DNA of 64,000 nt from Clostridium sp. Cult3 (GCF_021655115.1 NZ_PPXY01000034.1:1-64000), one strand, 5' to 3'; counted from the stretch's first letter, positions 41,817 through 51,003 are shown. The notes: generated from the sequence alone by a model not told the origin. Program-made: numbers and translations.

Positions 41817-43071
41817 AAGATTTATAATCAATATCTACCTTATCTACAAACAATATACCTTCAACATCAATGGTACTAGAGGGGTTTTCAAATATATACT
41901 TTGAATTAATATGGTTTTCTTTGATGAAATAAATATATTCTAGCAACTCCTCTAATCCCTTAATTATATAATTTTTATTGGTGGTATATTTTACTTCACC
42001 GATGATTATTTTAACCAAATCATTAGTATCCTTGCGGCATATTTCAATTAGTATATCCGGTCTTCCGCTCCAAAAGTTATCACTAAAATTAATATTATTA
42101 AATAGTGACTTAGCAATAGTTTTGGTACTGTTTATCGCTTTTATCTTTCTATTTAAATATTCATTATCTGAACCTTCAACTTCATCAAAACCAATATTAA
42201 AAGAAAGATTGTTAGAGCCTGTACTATCATGGTATATCTTATATAAGAATTCATCATCCTGCCAGCTAGCTACAATATTATTAGTACCGTCAACAATATA
42301 CATTTTCTCGTCTATGGCATTTTCCCTTATTATATTGATGATCCAGTATAATTCAAACAAGGTATTTTCATCAGCAATTTCTATGAAGGTTCTTTCAAAC
42401 AACTCTTTCACCATAGTCACATCTAGATTTAGATTCATTAGATTCCTATACTTTTGTAATAGTTGAGCAGCGGTACTATATAGGATATTCCTATCCTTTG
42501 TCACATCTTCAACCATTCTATCGGTTACATGAACTCCTTCTATATTTATTCTATTTATATACACATTTTTTTCATATATTTGTTTAACAATATTATTTAT
42601 ATCCTGACCACTAGCATACCAGGAATAATGGACGAATTTATCCATAGAAATATCTACAAATATGATGTTATATAGGGTTTCAATAAACTCTTTTAATACA
42701 ATATTTTCCTTGGTATTATACCATTTATCTATTTCATTGCAGACAAATAGGGTTGGATCTTTGTAATTATAATTTAAACGTCTATTTAAGGTTTCCTGCC
42801 AATGGATACTTCCCCTAATTTCCCCTTGGTTAATTGTTCTCGTAAAACTAGTGGAGGTTTTCAAATTTCTAATTAAAATAGGTAAATTTAATATATATTC
42901 TCTTACTTCTGGCAACAATAGAAAGTGTATTTTTAACAGATCTTCTATTCTATCAATATTTAAATTTAATTTATTGAGAAAAGGCCTAGGAGATAGTTTG
43001 CCAGACTTTAGATATATAATTAAATCATCAGAAATATCCTTTAGCAGTGCTTCTTTGCTGGTTTTCATCAT
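41773..43071 (-). CDS. McrC-like PD-(D/E)xK nuclease subunit
   Basis: The 432-residue product has an N-terminal DUF2357-like helical region (QGEIRGSIHWQETLNRRLNY is the McrC-type signature). A C-terminal restriction-endonuclease-like core carries SGRPDILIEI and IIGEVKYTT, the PD...ExK active site. It begins 20 bp after the stop of the AAA+ gene upstream, with GAGGAG before the ATG, so the two form an McrBC-like operon. The final 13 residues (LVNIHPLINIRPW) and the stop codon are encoded by tandem units of repeat R5, so the native C-terminus has been replaced. The active-site core lies upstream of this and looks intact. Confidence 0.82.
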   Translation of the reverse strand: MMKTSKEALLKDISDDLIIYLKSGKLSPRPFLNKLNLNIDRIEDLLKIHFLLLPEVREYILNLPILIRNLKTSTSFTRTINQGEIRGSIHWQETLNRRLNYNYKDPTLFVCNEIDKWYNTKENIVLKEFIETLYNIIFVDISMDKFVHYSWYASGQDINNIVKQIYEKNVYINRINIEGVHVTDRMVEDVTKDRNILYSTAAQLLQKYRNLMNLNLDVTMVKELFERTFIEIADENTLFELYWIINIIRENAIDEKMYIVDGTNNIVASWQDDEFLYKIYHDSTGSNNLSFNIGFDEVEGSDNEYLNRKIKAINSTKTIAKSLFNNINFSDNFWSGRPDILIEICRKDTNDLVKIIIGEVKYTTNKNYIIKGLEELLEYIYFIKENHINSKYIFENPSSTIDVEGILFVDKVDIDYKSSLVNIHPLINIRPW

Positions 43072-43090
43072 AATAACTCCTCTAAATTAT

Positions 43091-45460
43091 CTATATTCTA
43101 AAGAAATCTTTAACGAAATTATCTAGCATATTTCTTTGATTAGAAAAATCTTTAATACTAGAAGCATATAACTCTTTAGTAAAGCTGATGATATCCGTTG
43201 GCATAATTCCTTCAAATTGGGGTAGTACATATAGTATTAACGCAGAGGTATAATCCCCTTGAACGCTAACATATCTAGCAATATCTTCAATAATAGCAGG
43301 ACCAACTGTCCTATATTTGTTGATGATATTCCATATTTCAACTAAACCTTCCTTCAGATCTATATCGTTGATACTCTTATCTTCTATTCCCCAAAGGGTT
43401 AAATATTTTTGCATAATATCCTCATCAATATTTTCTGGTATTCCTACCGGTATGAAAGCAAATCTTCTCATGAAAGCATAACTCATCTCATATAGAGAAG
43501 TTTTATCGAAGGTATTCATAGTCCCTATAATTCTCCAGTCTTTAGGTATTATATATTCATAATCATTAGGTTCTATCATATCGCCATCCTCTTCAGGTTT
43601 TAAAACTATATTATTATCCGACTGAGATTTAAAGTGTAAGGTAATCTTATCGTCTGTTAAAGCAGAAAATAGGGAACCAAAGGCTTTGTCAATATCAGCC
43701 CTATTTATTTCATCTATGATTAGCCATTTATTTATAGGAGAAAAATCATCCTTATCTTTAAATAGCTGTAAGAATATCCCTTCATCAAAATACAAATTCC
43801 CATCCTTACCAGGTTTATATCCACCAATAGTATCATAGGTAGACCAATCGGACATAGCAGTAGTCATTTCATATTCTATTTCATAGGATTCGCATATTTC
43901 CTTAGCTAGTTTTGACTTACCAGTACCAGGAGGGCCTACAAGTATAATATTTTTTCCTGATTTAAGTGCAGTAGATATTTGGTTTAATAAAATATTTTTA
44001 TTTTCAAAGAATAGTTTTTTGATTTCAATATTTCTATTGAAATCCACTTCAAGATCGTAGGTTTTTCCATTATCAGTACCATTACCATTGATATCCTTAT
44101 CAGCACTTTTGTTAATTTCTTTAAATTCATCAAATACTTCTAACATTTTCTGTTTCATATCTTTGAAACTAAAATCATCAGGATTTTCTACTATATCGAC
44201 ATTCTTTATTAAGGATCTATTCTTTTTTTCTAATTCGTCACCAAAAGTAAGGCCGTAGGATATATGGTTATAGTCTTCTTCTTTCGTATATCCAATACCT
44301 AAATATAATTGAGCTGAATCCTTGTGACTATTTTTATCACTAGGATATAGTACAAACCAACATCGAGAGTTGCCATAGTTATTTGGACCGAAAAAGTCAG
44401 ATATAAACTTATTTTCCTTGAACTCAAAATCTTTAAATTCCTCTATGGATTTAACGGTATCGAAAAGCTTTCTAAACTCTATACCTACTTTTTCTTTATA
44501 CTTTTCATAATAAAAGGGGAATAATATTCTAAAATTGTTCCATTGCTTTAGTATATTTTCTCCAAACCTATTTAGAGCTTCAGTTTTTATACCTTCTAGT
44601 TGATCAATATCTATGCTTCCCTCATTTAATATTTTATCTGCAATATTAAATCTAATGAAATTTACCTTGTCATCTCCTTCATACTTAATACGAATATTAT
44701 TTAAAAATTCTTTATCTAATTTATTTATATAGTCTATAAAGACTTCATCATCTAGTTCAAAGGATCTGATCTTTTCGGCATGTTCATAAATATACCTAAG
44801 GGATATCCTAGCATGCAGTTCGTGGTATTGGGTTGTGCAGAATATGAAGTCTTGTACATCTAACATATTTGGATTGTCTATGTAGTGGTTTTTATTGAAA
44901 TAATCCAGTAATATAGTACATAGTTCATAGTAATTAGTATATTTAGTGGGTATATCGCCTAAGTTTTTATTGATTCCAAAGGGTCTTAAGAAGTCCCTAT
45001 ATATTTCGTCTTTATATAGGGGGTATTTTTCCAAGTCATATCCTGCCAATAAATATCCAAAGAGTGGGGTACCTAAACTAATTTTTCTATTGTAGGCTTT
45101 GCCAGCATTTAAAAACCTTGTAATCCTGTCATTTAAATCAGCAGAATCCTCATATAAATAATTCAAAAGCTCTGCCACCTCTAGAGGCTTTGCTGTTGCA
45201 TAATCCTTCAGGTTGCCAAGGTTGCTCCAATGGACAAAACCACCGCTAGATGGATTTTGAGTTTGGAAGTATTTTATTATCTCCACTACATTTTCAGAAG
45301 TTATTTTTTTATCTTTCAAATAATTATTGATTTCCTTCAAAACTTCTCTTTTATATGTCTCACCGTAATCATCTTGATCTTTAAATTTTAGATATTCTTC
45401 AATTGCTATATCTAAATAATTATCTTTAAACAGTTCTTTTTTCAAATCTTCAACTTTCAT
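43091..45460 (-). CDS. McrB-like AAA+ NTPase of a modification-dependent restriction system
   Basis: The 789-residue product has a long N-terminal region of unrecognised helical and mixed domains. A C-terminal McrB-type AAA+ domain at about 505-760 has Walker A (VGPPGTGKSKLAKE), Walker B (WLIIDEINRADIDKAFG), the family-specific IIGTMNTFDKTS and the arginine-finger region AFMRRFAF. McrB proteins bind modified DNA and power cleavage by McrC. The segment around CWFVLYPSDKNSHKDSAQLY may be the base-recognition domain, by analogy to MrcB-N. ATG 45460 has GGAGGTG before it; 49 further upstream codons are unsupported. Specificity is unknown. Confidence 0.85.
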   Translation of the reverse strand: MKVEDLKKELFKDNYLDIAIEEYLKFKDQDDYGETYKREVLKEINNYLKDKKITSENVVEIIKYFQTQNPSSGGFVHWSNLGNLKDYATAKPLEVAELLNYLYEDSADLNDRITRFLNAGKAYNRKISLGTPLFGYLLAGYDLEKYPLYKDEIYRDFLRPFGINKNLGDIPTKYTNYYELCTILLDYFNKNHYIDNPNMLDVQDFIFCTTQYHELHARISLRYIYEHAEKIRSFELDDEVFIDYINKLDKEFLNNIRIKYEGDDKVNFIRFNIADKILNEGSIDIDQLEGIKTEALNRFGENILKQWNNFRILFPFYYEKYKEKVGIEFRKLFDTVKSIEEFKDFEFKENKFISDFFGPNNYGNSRCWFVLYPSDKNSHKDSAQLYLGIGYTKEEDYNHISYGLTFGDELEKKNRSLIKNVDIVENPDDFSFKDMKQKMLEVFDEFKEINKSADKDINGNGTDNGKTYDLEVDFNRNIEIKKLFFENKNILLNQISTALKSGKNIILVGPPGTGKSKLAKEICESYEIEYEMTTAMSDWSTYDTIGGYKPGKDGNLYFDEGIFLQLFKDKDDFSPINKWLIIDEINRADIDKAFGSLFSALTDDKITLHFKSQSDNNIVLKPEEDGDMIEPNDYEYIIPKDWRIIGTMNTFDKTSLYEMSYAFMRRFAFIPVGIPENIDEDIMQKYLTLWGIEDKSINDIDLKEGLVEIWNIINKYRTVGPAIIEDIARYVSVQGDYTSALILYVLPQFEGIMPTDIISFTKELYASSIKDFSNQRNMLDNFVKDFFRI

Positions 45461-45651
45461 CCTAACACCTCCAATGGATTTGAGTGTAATGGTTAATATA
45501 TACAATATTCTATAAGGATGGCAAAAATCCTTTTTATCTATAGTAAGTTCCCATGAAAATGATTTAGCTAGTAGCTCCTCCCGATTAGTCAAACAAGAAG
45601 CAAGCAAATACTAGAACATCATCTAATGAAGTAGATAATTGGAGTATTAGT

Positions 45652-45733
45652 TGATATAATAATCTTATTATTGTATAGTTAAAAACAACAAATAGAAAAA
45701 TATAAATATTTTTCTATTTGTTGTTTTTTAGAT
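45652..45733 (+). promoter_or_regulatory. MATE-gene promoter and terminator-like leader hairpin
   Basis: An extended -10 (TGATATAAT, 45652-45660) is followed at once by a near-perfect 22-bp inverted repeat at about 45681-45726 (AAAAACAACAAATAGAAAAA and complement). A TTTTTTA run comes 30 bp before the MATE start. A terminator between promoter and gene is an attenuator arrangement. No known riboswitch aptamer is visible in the very short leader. Confidence 0.5.
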
Positions 45734-45766
45734 AATCTTTAATATATAGGAAGGGATTGAAACAAA

Positions 45767-47116
45767 TTGAGAAAATTAAACCACAACTTAACTGAAGGAA
45801 ATATATACAATTCGTTGTTGCTTTTTTCAATACCTTTTGTTATAGCAAATCTAATACAAGCCTTATATGGAACAGTAGATTTAGTAGTAGTTGGATTGTT
45901 TACAGATACACAAGGGATATCATCTGTTGCAATTGGGACACAGGTTATGCAGATTGTAAATGGATTGATAATAGGCTTCACCATGGGTGGGACAATACTT
46001 ATTGGCCAATACTATGGAGCTAATAAGAAAGAAGATACCCAAGAAGTAATTGGAACTATGTTTACTTTAGGGTTAATTATATCTTTGTTTATTATGATTT
46101 TTATGTGGGTAATTACAAATCCACTACTTAATATTTTACGCACACCTGATGAAGCATTTATAGATGCCAGGAAATATGTCACCATTGCCTCCAGCGGTAT
46201 TGTTTTTATATTTGGATATAATGCTATTAGTGCTATATTACGTGGTCTGGGTGATTCTAAAAGGCCGGTTTTGTTTATCGGCATAGCATGTGTATTCAAT
46301 ATTTTATTGGATTTTCTTTTTGTTGGGTATTTAGGAATGAGGGCATCTGGTGCAGCTCTAGCAACTATACTTTCTCAAGGCATTAGTATGGTTTTAGCAA
46401 TTGTGTATCTGAAAAAAAACAATCTTTTATCCTATCTTAAATTAAATAATTTTGCTATAAATAAAGAAAAAGTGAAAAAACTATTTAAGATTGGTTTTCC
46501 TTTATCATTACAAGAGGTACTACTATGGATGTCGTTTTTATTTATTGCAGCTATTGCTAACAGCATGGGGGTTGCAGAGTCTGCAGCAGTAGGTATCATA
46601 GCAAAGTTTGAGACATTCTCCATGTTACCACCTATGGCTTTTTCAAATGCATTAGCAGCATTAGTAGCACAAAACGTTGGAGCAAATAAATTGGAACGGG
46701 CTAAAAAGGCTTTATACATAAGTATTTTCATATCCTTGGCATGTTCATTATTATTCTTTTTATGGGCACAAATATCCCCTCAATCTATAATTGGGTTGTT
46801 TCAGGGAGATGAAGATGTAAAAATAGCTGGTTCTAAATATTTCAAAAGCTACAGCTCCGATTATATTCTAGTTTCAATCAAATTTAATTTGAATGGATTC
46901 TTAAACGGATGTGGATCTACTACATTTACAATGATAAATGGAATAGCCTCATCATTATTGATAAGAATTCCAGTAGCATATATATTAAGTATATATCTTT
47001 CTAAAGGCCTAATAGGCTTAGGTGTTGCAGCACCAATAGCCTCTATAATCTCTATAATTGCATCAACAATATATATAAGAATGGGGAAATGGAAGAAACA
47101 TAAGTTAGAAGACTAA
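45767..47116 (+). CDS. MATE family multidrug efflux transporter
   Basis: The 449-residue product has 12 membrane helices in two related halves. MATE features include NSLLLFSIPFVIANLIQALY, LIGFTMGGTILIGQYYGANK and the second-half ALAALVAQNVGANKLERAKK. The start is TTG after AGGAAGGGA. It exports cationic drugs or metabolites using a sodium or proton gradient. The leader hairpin suggests induced expression. Two hairpins follow the stop, the second being the terminator. Confidence 0.9.
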   Translation: MRKLNHNLTEGNIYNSLLLFSIPFVIANLIQALYGTVDLVVVGLFTDTQGISSVAIGTQVMQIVNGLIIGFTMGGTILIGQYYGANKKEDTQEVIGTMFTLGLIISLFIMIFMWVITNPLLNILRTPDEAFIDARKYVTIASSGIVFIFGYNAISAILRGLGDSKRPVLFIGIACVFNILLDFLFVGYLGMRASGAALATILSQGISMVLAIVYLKKNNLLSYLKLNNFAINKEKVKKLFKIGFPLSLQEVLLWMSFLFIAAIANSMGVAESAAVGIIAKFETFSMLPPMAFSNALAALVAQNVGANKLERAKKALYISIFISLACSLLFFLWAQISPQSIIGLFQGDEDVKIAGSKYFKSYSSDYILVSIKFNLNGFLNGCGSTTFTMINGIASSLLIRIPVAYILSIYLSKGLIGLGVAAPIASIISIIASTIYIRMGKWKKHKLED

Positions 47117-47152
47117 CTCATATTTAGCGTGAAAGAACCACAGAGATTTTCT

Positions 47153-47245
47153 GGTGAAGTTAAGGAGAGCTACTTCACCAATGAATAACACATAATTGTC
47201 GTCGGTCCAAGGTAATGAACCTAAGGATGTCGACGACAATTTTCT
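47153..47245 (+). terminator. Two tandem hairpins ending the MATE transcript
   Basis: GGTGAAGT pairs with ACTTCACC at about 47153-47181. Then AATTGTCGTCG (47194-47204) pairs with CGACGACAATT (47231-47241), followed by TTTCTT. Confidence 0.75.
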
Positions 47246-47278
47246 TCTGTCATCCTGCAGCGTAGCTGAAGAATCCTC

Positions 47279-47331
47279 AATAAGTTAACAAGTTAGTGCC
47301 GGGGACGGATACTTTGGGGACGGGTGTTTTT
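47279..47331 (+). repeat. Intergenic repeat R, copy 6 (variant)
   Basis: Core with GGGGACGGATACTTT and a second unit GGGGACGGGTGTTTTT. It ends directly at the stop codon (47332) of the leftward NERD gene. Its left flank, TCTGTCATCCTG...GAAGAATCC, resembles the one at copy 2. Confidence 0.8.
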
Positions 47332-47997
47332 CTATCCTAAATTTTCAATATGCTTTTCCTTTAATTCATCCGACACATTAGTATAGGGCTTTAATATTTT
47401 ATATATTTCGAGAATCCTATCTGGTGATATTACCTGACGTGAGTCTGCTAAGATATTTTCCATTACCTCTTGAAGTTCTGTCCTTTTTATTACATATAAT
47501 TGATCCGAATAAGTTTCTATTTTTTTCAGGGTGCATCTTTCACTAAATACGATAATAGAAGTGTAAACATCATCTTTTTCATCTTTTAATAGATTTTTTA
47601 GACATTTTATGTGGGTGTTGTTTTGCCAGATTGGGTTATAGAAATATGATTTGTGACCATTTTTGAATGTTTGGAGCCAATTTTTGTTATTCTCATTTCC
47701 AAATATCCAACCTCCATAGTTTTTAGATTCAATCACATATATTCCTGTTTGATGGATAAATATTATATCTATTTCAGTAGTTTTGTCATCTTTAGGTATG
47801 TAGGTATTGACTAATATTTTAGAGTATCCAGGCAGAGATTCCAATATTCTGAAACTCAGGTATTCTCCATAAAGGCCTTTGTTAAACTTGACTTGGAAAT
47901 AGCTTAGTTTGGATTCATCTTTATATATACTTTTGTTGTATTTTTTTCTATCAAGATAAAAATATAATAATATAATGGCAATTAATACTATTGTCAC
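47332..47997 (-). CDS. Membrane-anchored NERD-domain (nuclease-related) protein
   Basis: The 221-residue product has an N-terminal membrane helix (TIVLIAIILLYFYLD) and then a NERD domain at about 40-150. The restriction-like core motifs are GLYGEYLSFRILESL, TTEIDIIFIHQTGIYVIESK and NYGGWIFG. The GTG at 47997, spaced well from GAGGTGATT, is preferred to a longer reading without a site. NERD proteins are predicted nucleases often found with defence or mobile genes, and an McrBC-like operon lies nearby. Activity is not demonstrated for most members. Confidence 0.82.
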   Translation of the reverse strand: MTIVLIAIILLYFYLDRKKYNKSIYKDESKLSYFQVKFNKGLYGEYLSFRILESLPGYSKILVNTYIPKDDKTTEIDIIFIHQTGIYVIESKNYGGWIFGNENNKNWLQTFKNGHKSYFYNPIWQNNTHIKCLKNLLKDEKDDVYTSIIVFSERCTLKKIETYSDQLYVIKRTELQEVMENILADSRQVISPDRILEIYKILKPYTNVSDELKEKHIENLG

Positions 47998-48090
47998 TAA
48001 AATCACCTCTTCATTTTTGTTAGATACTTCCCTATTTAGTAGTATATACAAAACAATATTTTGTGTCTATATATATTTCTTAACAGTAAT

Positions 48091-48186
48091 ATTGAATAAA
48101 TAGAACCAGATACAGTGACTGCTAGGGAGTACTATAACTACAACAGAGAATAAGTTAACAAGTTAGTGCCGGGGGCGGATATTTAC
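48091..48186 (+). repeat. Intergenic repeat R, copy 7 (extended left flank)
   Basis: A 96-bp block aligning without gaps to 41681-41776. It ends GGGGGCGGATATTTAC and passes straight into the reading frame of the truncated peptidase. Confidence 0.88.
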
Positions 48187-49113
48187 ATTGCAGCATATGC
48201 ATTAGGAGCAAAGCCAATGACTATAAATGTAGCTGCTCCACGAGGAGTTGGAAAAGCTGGTGACCCAGACTTACCACAAGGGCCTTTAACTGCCGCATTA
48301 AAAGAAGCAGACGTATGGATTGAATATAATAATCAATGGCTTTTATACTCAACACCATTTGATGAAGCAGTAGCAGCAAACAAAGATTTAAGATACATGT
48401 GCTTAGTTGGCATGAATCCGGACTTAATGATTAGGAACATTGGAAGAGTAAACAATATTGCAGTAGGAAACTTTTTAAGAAAAGTTGAAGAAATTACGAA
48501 AAACGCAGAGCATGTTAAGGTTACCACACCTGCTGGTTGTGATGTAGAATTCTATCACCAACCAAATAGGGACTTTTATACTTCAGATGGATTTGTAGGA
48601 CATGGGGAAAAGAAAATGATGGCTGGTCAGATAAGTTGGGCTCCAAAACTAGACACCATAAATGGGAAAATTGTATTTGATGGTTCAATAGTACCTGGAC
48701 CAGGTTTGCTAAATAATCCAGTAGAATTAACAGTAGAAAAAGGAATAATAACGAAAATAGATGGTGGAATAGAAGCAAAACAACTTGAAGAATTTCTAAG
48801 GGGTTTTGAAGATGAAAGGATGTTTAAAATGGCCCACATATCCTATGGTTTTAATCCAGGAGCTAAACTTACAGGGGATATTGTTGAAGATGAAAGAGTA
48901 TGGGGCTGTACAGAATGGGGAATTGGGAATGTAGGACCACAGTTAACTTCAGATATACCTGGTGGTATTGAAGCACCATCACATACGGATGGTATATGTC
49001 TAAACTCATCAGTTTGGTTGGATGGTGAATTATTCCTAAAAGATGGAGAAGTAGTAGGGCCAACAGATGAGATTATAGAACTAGCAAGAAAGGCAAAAAA
49101 ATTAGAATATTAA
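48166..49113 (+). pseudogene. 5'-truncated M29/aminopeptidase T-like (NicX-like) gene joined to repeat R7
   Basis: The 315-codon frame matches the family from about its first conserved block onward (IAAYALGAKPMTINVAAPRG, VWIEYNNQWLLYSTPFDEAV, EHVKVTTPAGCDVEF, HISYGFNPGAKL, WGCTEWGIGNVGP). Members are usually about 360-370 residues, so some 45-55 N-terminal residues are missing. The only start is a GTG inside repeat R7, with no ribosome site, and the first seven codons are repeat sequence. The downstream part is intact and still open, which suggests recent truncation or that a stable fragment is made. The family includes metallo-aminopeptidases and 2,5-dihydroxypyridine dioxygenases. Confidence 0.75.
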
Positions 49114-49180
49114 AATTTGCATTAGTATGTTAAAAATATAGCTTGACCCTTTATTATCTACGTAAAGTAGTTTAACACTA

Positions 49181-49325
49181 AGCTTGTCCTCATGTTTATA
49201 AATGTATAGCGTTTATATTTATGACAACCCCTGTCAAAATAATATTACTACTATAGGTAGAGACCTTCGATTTAGTACCAAGGAATTTAATCAAAATCAA
49301 GTTGATAAAAATATGAGGACAAGCT
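49181..49325. other. 145-bp element bounded by 13-bp inverted repeats
   Basis: AGCTTGTCCTCAT at 49181-49193 and its exact complement ATGAGGACAAGCT at 49313-49325 enclose a folded interior. The interior includes a TGACA-ACCCC-TGTCA hairpin at about 49222-49236. It lies in a 303-bp gap between the truncated peptidase and the symporter genes, and nothing else is recognisable there. It may be a small non-autonomous mobile element or a structured leader RNA; no clear target duplication was found. Confidence 0.5.
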
Positions 49326-49416
49326 AATTAAATTAATTTTGGATCGATTTTATGATACATAACTGAATTCAAAACTATTAAATTAGTTAGATTATGCCTA
49401 TGGGAGGGATTACTAA

Positions 49417-49539
49417 ATGAATAACTTTGTAGGAGGACTACCTGGGGAAACTTGGGGGATGATTATAGTAATAATTGCAGTTGTATTAATAAACATAATA
49501 ACCGTACGAAAGGAAATCAAAAAAGAGGGGGTAAAATAG
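49417..49539 (+). CDS. 40-residue symporter accessory membrane protein
   Basis: ATG at 49417 has GGGAGGG before it and reads 40 codons to a TAG that abuts the symporter ATG. The product has a short N-terminus (MNNFVGGLPGETWG), one membrane helix (MIIVIIAVVLINIITV) and a basic tail (RKEIKKEGVK). Single-helix proteins of this size immediately before sodium:solute symporter genes are a recurrent arrangement, known as symporter small accessory proteins. They probably bind the carrier. Confidence 0.8.
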   Translation: MNNFVGGLPGETWGMIIVIIAVVLINIITVRKEIKKEGVK

Positions 49540-51003
49540 ATGACTCATTATGGAATCTATTTATTTTGTATACTTGTATTTATGGCGATTATGATAATAA
49601 TAGGTTTTAAGACTAGAAAAAAAGTTACTGATGCTAGTTCATATATTACTGCAGGTAGGAGCATAGGCGTACTGTTAGGTGCTGGCATGTTTGTAGCTAC
49701 CTTCCTTAGTAGTAGTTCAATAGTAGGATATGTGGGCTTTTTATATGACTCAGGTTGGTCTGGTTTTTCATCAATTTTAGGAACAGTTATATCTGTATTT
49801 ATAGTAGGTAGGTTCTTAGTTGGAAAAATTAGAGAACAAGGGGATTATGGCCAGGAGACTATACCTGATTTCTTTGAGGATAGATATTATTCAAAATTTG
49901 CAAGAGGGTTTTCAGCTTTATTTATCGCAGGACTATATGTAATATTTGTAGCTGTAGAGACTATGGGAATGGCTAAAACATTAGAGGCATTTTTAGGTTG
50001 GAATTACTCTTTATCAGTTATACTGGTATCTATAATAACTATATCCTACATATTTTTAGGAGGATTACTAGCAGTAGCTGTTAATGATACTATTTGTGCT
50101 TTTATAGGGGTTGGTGGAGTATTAATTACCACTGCCATAGTGATGGCAAGGCTAGGCGGGATGACTGAAATGAACAATCAACTGGCAACAATTGATCCAA
50201 ATCTTATCTATACATTCAAAGAAGAAGGAGCTTTAGCATTTGTTATTAGTAATGCAGCAGTTTGGGGTATAGGAAATTCCTCCCACCCATCTTTTTTAGG
50301 ACAAGCTTATGGTGCTAAAAGCAAAGAAAGTGTCTTAAAAAGTTTGGCGTGGAGTTCTGTAGTCATATTCCTCTTTTATGGTGCAGCCATGCTTCTAGGA
50401 GCAGGTGCTAGGGTTATGTTACCAGATCTAGCTGATCCCGACTTTGCATTTCCAATGTTAGTCCAGATGGTATTGCCACCATGGGGTGCAGGTATATTAA
50501 TTGCAGCGGTGCTATCATTAGTAATTTCAACTACAGATACGGTATTATTAACTGCTGGTACAGCTATAGGTAGCGATTTTATTGTTAAAACCTTAGGAAA
50601 AGAAATGGATGAAAAAGAAAGATTAAAGGTTGTAAGGATTTGTGTAGTGATTATAGGATTGTTGGGAATGATCATATCCCTTATGAAACCAGCACAAGTG
50701 CTAATCTTTCAAATGTTGAATTTTGGTGCAGCAGGTGCTGTATTCTTTGTACCTATAATATTTGGACTGTATTGGAAAAGAGCAACCAAAGAAGGTGGAA
50801 TTGTATCTATGGTTGGTGGATTAATCGCTTATATAATTTGGTTCTTGATAGGATCTCCATATGGAATACATGCTGTAATAGTAGGGACTATTGTATCAGT
50901 ACTATTGATGATTATAGTTAGTTTGAATACGGAAAAACCACCCAAAATAGTAATCGACCAATTCTTTGGTGAAAAAACTGAGGAAATAAGCATTCAAAAT
51001 TAA
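49540..51003 (+). CDS. Sodium:solute symporter (SSS family)
   Basis: The 487-residue product has 13 membrane helices with SSS features: YITAGRSIGVLLGAGMFVAT, FLSSSSIVGYVGFLYDSG, IPDFFEDRYYSKFARGFSAL, WGIGNSSHPSFLGQAYGAKS and VISTTDTVLLTAGTAIGSDF. It uses the sodium gradient to import a small organic acid, amino acid or vitamin; the substrate cannot be read from sequence. It is coupled to the 40-residue accessory gene and is followed by a prolyl aminopeptidase, so a proline or peptide link is possible but not shown. Confidence 0.9.
   Translation: MTHYGIYLFCILVFMAIMIIIGFKTRKKVTDASSYITAGRSIGVLLGAGMFVATFLSSSSIVGYVGFLYDSGWSGFSSILGTVISVFIVGRFLVGKIREQGDYGQETIPDFFEDRYYSKFARGFSALFIAGLYVIFVAVETMGMAKTLEAFLGWNYSLSVILVSIITISYIFLGGLLAVAVNDTICAFIGVGGVLITTAIVMARLGGMTEMNNQLATIDPNLIYTFKEEGALAFVISNAAVWGIGNSSHPSFLGQAYGAKSKESVLKSLAWSSVVIFLFYGAAMLLGAGARVMLPDLADPDFAFPMLVQMVLPPWGAGILIAAVLSLVISTTDTVLLTAGTAIGSDFIVKTLGKEMDEKERLKVVRICVVIIGLLGMIISLMKPAQVLIFQMLNFGAAGAVFFVPIIFGLYWKRATKEGGIVSMVGGLIAYIIWFLIGSPYGIHAVIVGTIVSVLLMIIVSLNTEKPPKIVIDQFFGEKTEEISIQN

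Noticed and set aside
41978-42466. 162-codon open frame antisense to the McrC-like gene
   Set aside because: It overlaps the PD-(D/E)xK coding region and has no start signals.
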